Source: Zeugodacus cucurbitae (taxonomy: Eukaryota; Arthropoda; Insecta; Diptera; Tephritidae). Taken from it: DNA of 64,000 nt. The stretch is taken from the NCBI RefSeq assembly GCF_028554725.1, contig NC_071671.1:52226001-52290000 (forward strand), given 5' to 3'. Position numbers and translations under genes: made by a program. The notes under the pieces are model-generated. The model made no database searches. It had not been told where the DNA came from and was given only the letters and a program-made list of their open reading frames with translations. Positions 59,425 to 64,000 of this stretch are shown here, in pieces (positions within the stretch are counted from its first letter, which is position 1; the number at the start of each line of letters is the position of its first letter).

Positions 59425-60349
59425 TTGAATGTATGAATATGTGTCTAAATCTATGTGACTACGAATTTCCGGCAGAGCGCAACGGGGCGAAACAAACTTT
59501 AATGTAGTTACGGGAATGTGTATGTTGTGTTTTCTTGTATGTGTTTGACTTCTATGCACGTAATTAGGTAAGTATTCCTTGCTGCCACGGCAGTGAATAG
59601 TTGAAGCATTAGATGTGCATAGGCATAGCTTGATCCCTCGGAGCATACCAGATAAAAACTTACGATACAAAAATAAAATCAACAACATTGAAATAGAAAA
59701 CAAAATTCGACGACAAATTCAATTAAACATGTACATGCGTCGCCGCTCTCGACTTTACTTCGACGCACATCTTTGATGGCTTAACGATTTTCTGCTTGTG
59801 AAACCTGATATACCGACACACAGATGCACATACGCATACACACCTAGTGAATGTATAGTAAGCCAAGGCCAATTGCTGCAAGTTAAGCCATTAAGTAACA
59901 TATCTTCCGTGAAGCAAAATGCAACAGCTCGTCAATAAAGTCGAAGAAACATGCGAGTATTATAGGAAGCAGATTTTACTGACACCGAGTGCAGTTCTCT
60001 TTCAATTTTTATAGCATTGCTGTGGTAAGAAAACTAAATGAAGAAAGGAGCTCAAACTGCAATTAGTTAATTAAATTTAGATTCGGAATATAAATTAACC
60101 GACTGGTTAAACGAAACTCTCTCATCAGCTCTGAAATGCTCCGTATCGATCTAGAATAGATGACTATAGTCTTTGCAAAATAGCGAAAGTTGGTTAACAG
60201 CATACTGAAGAGAGAGATAATGATCGTTTTCACTACTTTCTTAAAAATATCTTTTTAAAAGCTACGAAACTATTGACGAACCTATTCATATCAATACATT
60301 AGTAACTCAAAATTGTTCTTGTAAATATTGTAAAGATACTAAATAGACT
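59425..60349. other. Right-arm partner of block 1, distal part
   Basis: Reverse complement of about 1340-420. Candidate first intron of the GTPase gene. No other content is recognised. Confidence 0.6.
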
Positions 60350-60355
60350 CTTCAC

Positions 60356-60520
60356 CTCCAATGTAACACCACCCAAATCATATTCGCGATTAATGAGATC
60401 CTCAACTGTGGCGCGATTTTTGTCTGTGCATGTCTTGAAGAAGAAATGTTTGATGATGGAGCTTTTGCACACACCAGCGCCGCCCAGCATAAGCAGTCTT
60501 CTGCGTTCCAAGTCGGTCAT
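60356..60520 (-). CDS. Ras-like small GTPase, exon 1 (right arm)
   Basis: Starts MTDLERRRLLMLGGAGVCKS and continues through TVEDL (switch I region) to GGVTLE, followed by a GTGAAG donor-like site at 60355. The P-loop has Cys in place of the Gly before Lys16. It differs from the left-arm copy at a handful of positions (for example His for Arg at residue 25, Leu for Trp at 49). With the ECSAKE exon at 39273-39082 on the same strand it may form one gene. If not spliced, the frame runs on to a stop at 60299. GTP binding would probably be weakened by the changed P-loop; this is inference. Confidence 0.6.
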
Positions 60521-61918
60521 TGCGAAGATGACTGACGACGGCTGCTAGGACGACCAACAGCAATAAGTTACTGTTATTATTAGATTTAACTGTGTAAGCG
60601 AAAGATTGTTGGCTGGGCTTAGTGCGCTTATGCTTCTGACGTTTTATAAATCGTTCGTTAAACGTTGCTGTTCACTTAATAAATGCATTGCTTTAAATAT
60701 AATTTCTTATTTGATTTCATCGCTTCAAGCAACAGCAAATGAAGCTGAGATTATCATTAATATTATGTTAGAGCACTCGAAGTGTGATATTAATTTGAAA
60801 AGCTCAACGGTTGATTAAAGAAAGGTGAAAACTCAAAGCTTCTTATGAATTCTTTACGCTTAACATTCCACTTAATGATGCGCACTCTACAAAAACAAAA
60901 GAGAATTAACTCTCTGAAATCTTGCTTGGAAATCCAACATAAAAACTCAAAAGATTGCTTTAGGGTTCTTTTTGAGCTTTTATCGCACACTTCATTTTAG
61001 TTTACATTACTTCCTGTAATTATTACATAGAACTGATGAGTGGGCGTGACCGTGCGGGGATTGTATGATTAATATTTGAAAAAAAAATATTAATTTTCAT
61101 ATAAATATTGGCGCCAAAATATTTGCGCTTTTATAAATTTATATAAATCTGTATATAGTTAAACTTTAATGAAAACAAAATTCTAATTAAACCTATAATT
61201 GTAAAATAAATAATAATCTACAAATACTCTTAATAAATTGGATTATATATTTAACGTCCGTATAAACAATTATAAATGCAGATAAATTCACTCTAGTGCA
61301 AATATTGGAAAATTATAGGGATTATATGTGCGCATATTAATTTCAACTAATTATGCAATTAACGTCAATAGTTTATAGCTCATATAATGGCAATTAATTT
61401 GAAAATTAAAGTCGAAGAAAATATCATTGAAATTTATTAGCTTTTTATCGAGTTTGCTTATTGAGCACAGTGGTGCGGAAATATTTGTAATAGTTCCTAA
61501 AATTTATGGAATTACAGATGGAGAAGGAATTGGTCTATACTACTAGCACCGCAACATAGTATTTATATTTAGAAGATAAAGCCGAGCATTTTGTTACATT
61601 GTAGATAGGCAATTTTTGAAACATCTTGATGCTGGGGCTTAGCATTCATGGCAAACGGGCCATAAGTGCCAATACTGAAAAAACGAACCAAGTTTTGTTG
61701 AATTGACGAAGTTTTCCTCTCTTAAAATGTCGCGTAATTTTGCCCAACTTAGTACTATCTATTATATATAATAGTTAGCACTTACAAACACACACACTTA
61801 CAAATCTCCAACACTCCCAGCGGCATAAAAATTGCTGCCTAAGCAAATGTCCGTGTAAATACACACAAAGGGCTAGTTGTTTGTCATGTAAATGTAAATA
61901 GACAAACACTTGTATGTA
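60521..61918. other. GTPase upstream region and unique flank
   Basis: 60521-60760 is the duplicated upstream region (partner 240-1) and may hold the promoter. From 60761 the sequence has no partner in the window. AT-rich, no gene recognised. Confidence 0.5.
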
Positions 61919-62686
61919 AAGGGCTTTTCAAACGGCACGCTTCAAAAGTAGACCGACGGGGACAGCAAACACGCCATATTTTCTCCCGCTCTTTTGACAT
62001 TTCTCTTAAAAAAAATATATATACGATCCAACAACGCGTCGAAATTATTAAAATTTATTACCGAAATTCGGAGTCACTAGCCTCAACTTTAAGGGCGCTA
62101 CGTCCGACATAGCGATGAAGCTTTCTTTTTATCAGTTCTGGCTCCACACGTACTCCATGAGTCACCATTGCATCCCGAAAAATTGCGGTTTGTTGCGGTT
62201 TATGGGCCATACTTCTTCCACGACGATAAGGACTGGCACGTGACTGTGAATGGGAATCACTGCCGCTCAATGATAACCGAATATTGTTGGCCCGAATTGG
62301 ATGATACGGACTTGGACAATATGTGGTTCCAACAGGACGGCGCACAAGCCATACAGCGAATATCACACTCGATTTGTTGAAAACCAAGTTTGGTGAACGT
62401 GTTATATCACGAAATGACCTAGTCAATTGGCCGATTCGACGCCGTTAGACTATTTCCTGTAGGGATACGTCAAGTCTATGGTCTATGCCAACAAGCATAT
62501 TTCAAGCAAGCGTGAAATTGCAGCAATATCGGCCGATTTATGCTTGAAAAGCGTCGAATTGGGTTCAGCGTCTGGACTTCTGCCAGCGTGCCCGTGGTGG
62601 CCATGAGAAAGAAAGCGAAGCATGTCATCGAATGCCGTTTTTATTTTATTTAAAAACATTTTTAGCGCTCCTATTGAAAACCCCTT
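61919..62686 (+). mobile_element. Second mariner-type element, decayed
   Basis: TA-flanked ends AAGGGCTTTTCAAACGGCACGC and (reverse strand) AAGGGGTTTTCAATAGGAGCGC. The interior starts IQQRVEIIKIYYRNSESLAS in the usual N-terminal position. It then has a large deletion and resumes with HPEKLRFVAVYGPYFFHDDK and LDNMWFQQDGA (second catalytic Asp), then LDYFL and GYVKSMVYANKHIS after frame breaks. It is a different family from the three copies above, though related in transposase type. 768 bp against about 1.3 kb expected, so non-autonomous. Confidence 0.82.
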
Positions 62687-64000
62687 TACATATGTATCTA
62701 AATACAAGAGAATAAGAAAAGTGAATAAAATAGAAAAATTTAAAAACCTAAATAAATAGCCGTACATACACAAATGTAATACGAAACAAACGAGTTAAGT
62801 GCTATCTGTTCGATGGCAATTAACCACTCGCTCAAGTGTTGTAATCTTCACTGAAAGTTTAGAATACTTTGCTGGGTTTACAGTTAACAAGCAAATATCT
62901 ATATACACATAAATATGTGTCTTGATCTGTGAGTGTGTGCAGTATGCAAATGTTTCTACCAGGGTAGGATATCACCTGTATTCTTATACATACTTCAAAC
63001 TATGTATGCTTCAAATGCACATTTCCATATTTCTGAATATATGTATGTATATTTGTGCACATGTATTCCTATTTGCAATTTAACAGCAAGTGAAACAGAT
63101 AAAATTTATTTTAGAAGTAATGGATTTGGAAAATCCTGTCCTTAATTTAATTGTGGTTTTTACTTGTGGTTGCTGTGCATGAATATCTCTACTCTTCACA
63201 AATGCAACTCTGTGCATATGTGGTTTAGTTGGTTATACGAGAAAACAAACAAATTGGTAATTAATGCACAGATGTAAATGTAAAATGTTTTTAATGAACT
63301 GCGTTATGATTTCTCCTGCATTTTTATATTTTTGGTTGTGGTCAGCAACATCAATGTATGGCACGTAGTTGGTCTTATTTTAGATAAACTGGAAATTATG
63401 TTAAAGGAAGAGCTAGGAAAAAATTAACTTTAAAACCTTCTTGAGCATAAAAAAATCAAGAAAACAATCTCATCGGCCTACACTATAATTATCTTGAAAG
63501 TTGATAAATTTTCTACAAAGTTATGAAGATGTATGTAGAATACTAACCATACTTGAGCTCTAGAAGCCCAATTCGTTATCACCTCATAATTCACATTTAT
63601 TATTTTTTAATGCTCGAAATACATACATACATATTGCATATAGTATGATAACTCATCTGACCGTTCACTATTCAAGGAATAAGTATACATAGATAGGGCA
63701 GCTTTGTTTAGCAGAAAATTGTTAAATGGCGAATCCAAGGAACTGGTATAGTCAAGTAGGTATTGACTAAATGTTCTGCTTCATCGCTTCTTTTTTTCCA
63801 GCATAACCGCCCTAAATGTGCAGCGTTGCACTATCGACATTAATACTCTGTTGATTAAATTAAAAAAAAACTCTCTTGTTTTTACTTAATTTTTCGTTTT
63901 TGATTTTAAATTGAAATCCAATTCTTTCGGTATTCGGTGCATACTGGTATTAACTAAACTGACACTCGCACATACAAGCAAGAAAAAATATATTCCACAT
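62687..64000. other. Unique flank, nothing recognised
   Basis: AT-rich spacer with short ATGTATGTAT-type runs near 63040-63070 and 63620-63640. No frame with a known domain. Confidence 0.5.

Larger units (their letters stand above)
25420..60760 (-). repeat. Right arm of the giant imperfect inverted duplication
   Basis: This is the reverse-complement partner of the left arm, longer because of insertions: a non-LTR tail (29027-29735), a piggyBac relative (32056-33273), a mariner (33645-34941), about 13.7 kb of right-only sequence (35730-49430), and an 8.1 kb errantivirus (51341-59424). The arm begins at about 60760, matching base 1 of the window, so the true end of the duplication probably lies outside the window on the left side. 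Sequence beyond 60800 has no partner here. Confidence 0.9.

Noticed and set aside
1..64000. CRISPR array, bacterial operon, tRNA or rRNA genes
   Set aside because: None seen; tandem repeats here are microsatellites or transposon parts and the coding style is eukaryotic.

Overview
The window is non-coding-rich eukaryotic DNA from a dipteran insect, most likely a tephritid fruit fly. The evidence is AT-rich spacer with short exons and GT/AG splice signals, several DNA transposon families, a gypsy-group endogenous retrovirus of the insect errantivirus type, dipteran-type non-LTR fragments, and many copies of a ~1.1 kb repeat that I associate with higher flies. There are no bacterial operons, tRNA or rRNA genes or CRISPR arrays. 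The species is an inference.

The dominant structure is a very large imperfect inverted duplication. The left arm (1 to about 21480) reads in reverse complement as the right arm (60760 down to about 25420), block after block in the same order. Between the arms lies a centre (about 21480-25420) built of shorter repeated units, themselves in both orientations. Block partners are: 1-1600 with 60760-59425 plus 51340-51120; 2390-3890 with 50900-49535; 4640-4750 with 49540-49430; 6050-7900 with 35720-33270; 12270-19720 with 32010-27390; 20423-21480 with 26425-25420. Identity by eye runs from about 97% in a coding exon to clearly lower in spacer. Each arm carries private insertions and deletions, so the copies have evolved apart for some time, or represent two diverged haplotypes joined by an assembler.

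Left-arm-specific insertions: repeat A (4751-5775) at the place where about 13.7 kb of right-arm DNA is missing, repeats B and C, a non-LTR element with endonuclease and thumb but no RT core (about 9850-11340), a 1.3 kb foldback element (17196-18495) and a non-LTR 3' fragment (18895-19305). Right-arm-specific insertions: an RNase H-type non-LTR tail (29027-29735), a decayed piggyBac relative (32056-33273), a full-length mariner (33645-34941) and an errantivirus (51341-59424), itself cut by a mariner deletion derivative (57939-58872). The right-only stretch 35730-49430 holds a second piggyBac relative with TTAA duplication (46227-47968). One copy of the 1.1 kb repeat sits at the same intron position in both arms and therefore predates the duplication.

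Host-gene content is thin. Exon 1 of a Ras-like small GTPase occurs in both arms (241-411 and 60520-60356), and an internal exon with the Ras ECSAKE motif lies on the minus strand at 39273-39082, so the right arm may hold a gene with introns over 20 kb long that now contain the errantivirus. A conserved pair of terminal exons (19598-19681 and 20451-20479) is duplicated in the right arm. A short start exon near 2715 and a possible signal-peptide exon at 36881-36971 are weaker candidates.
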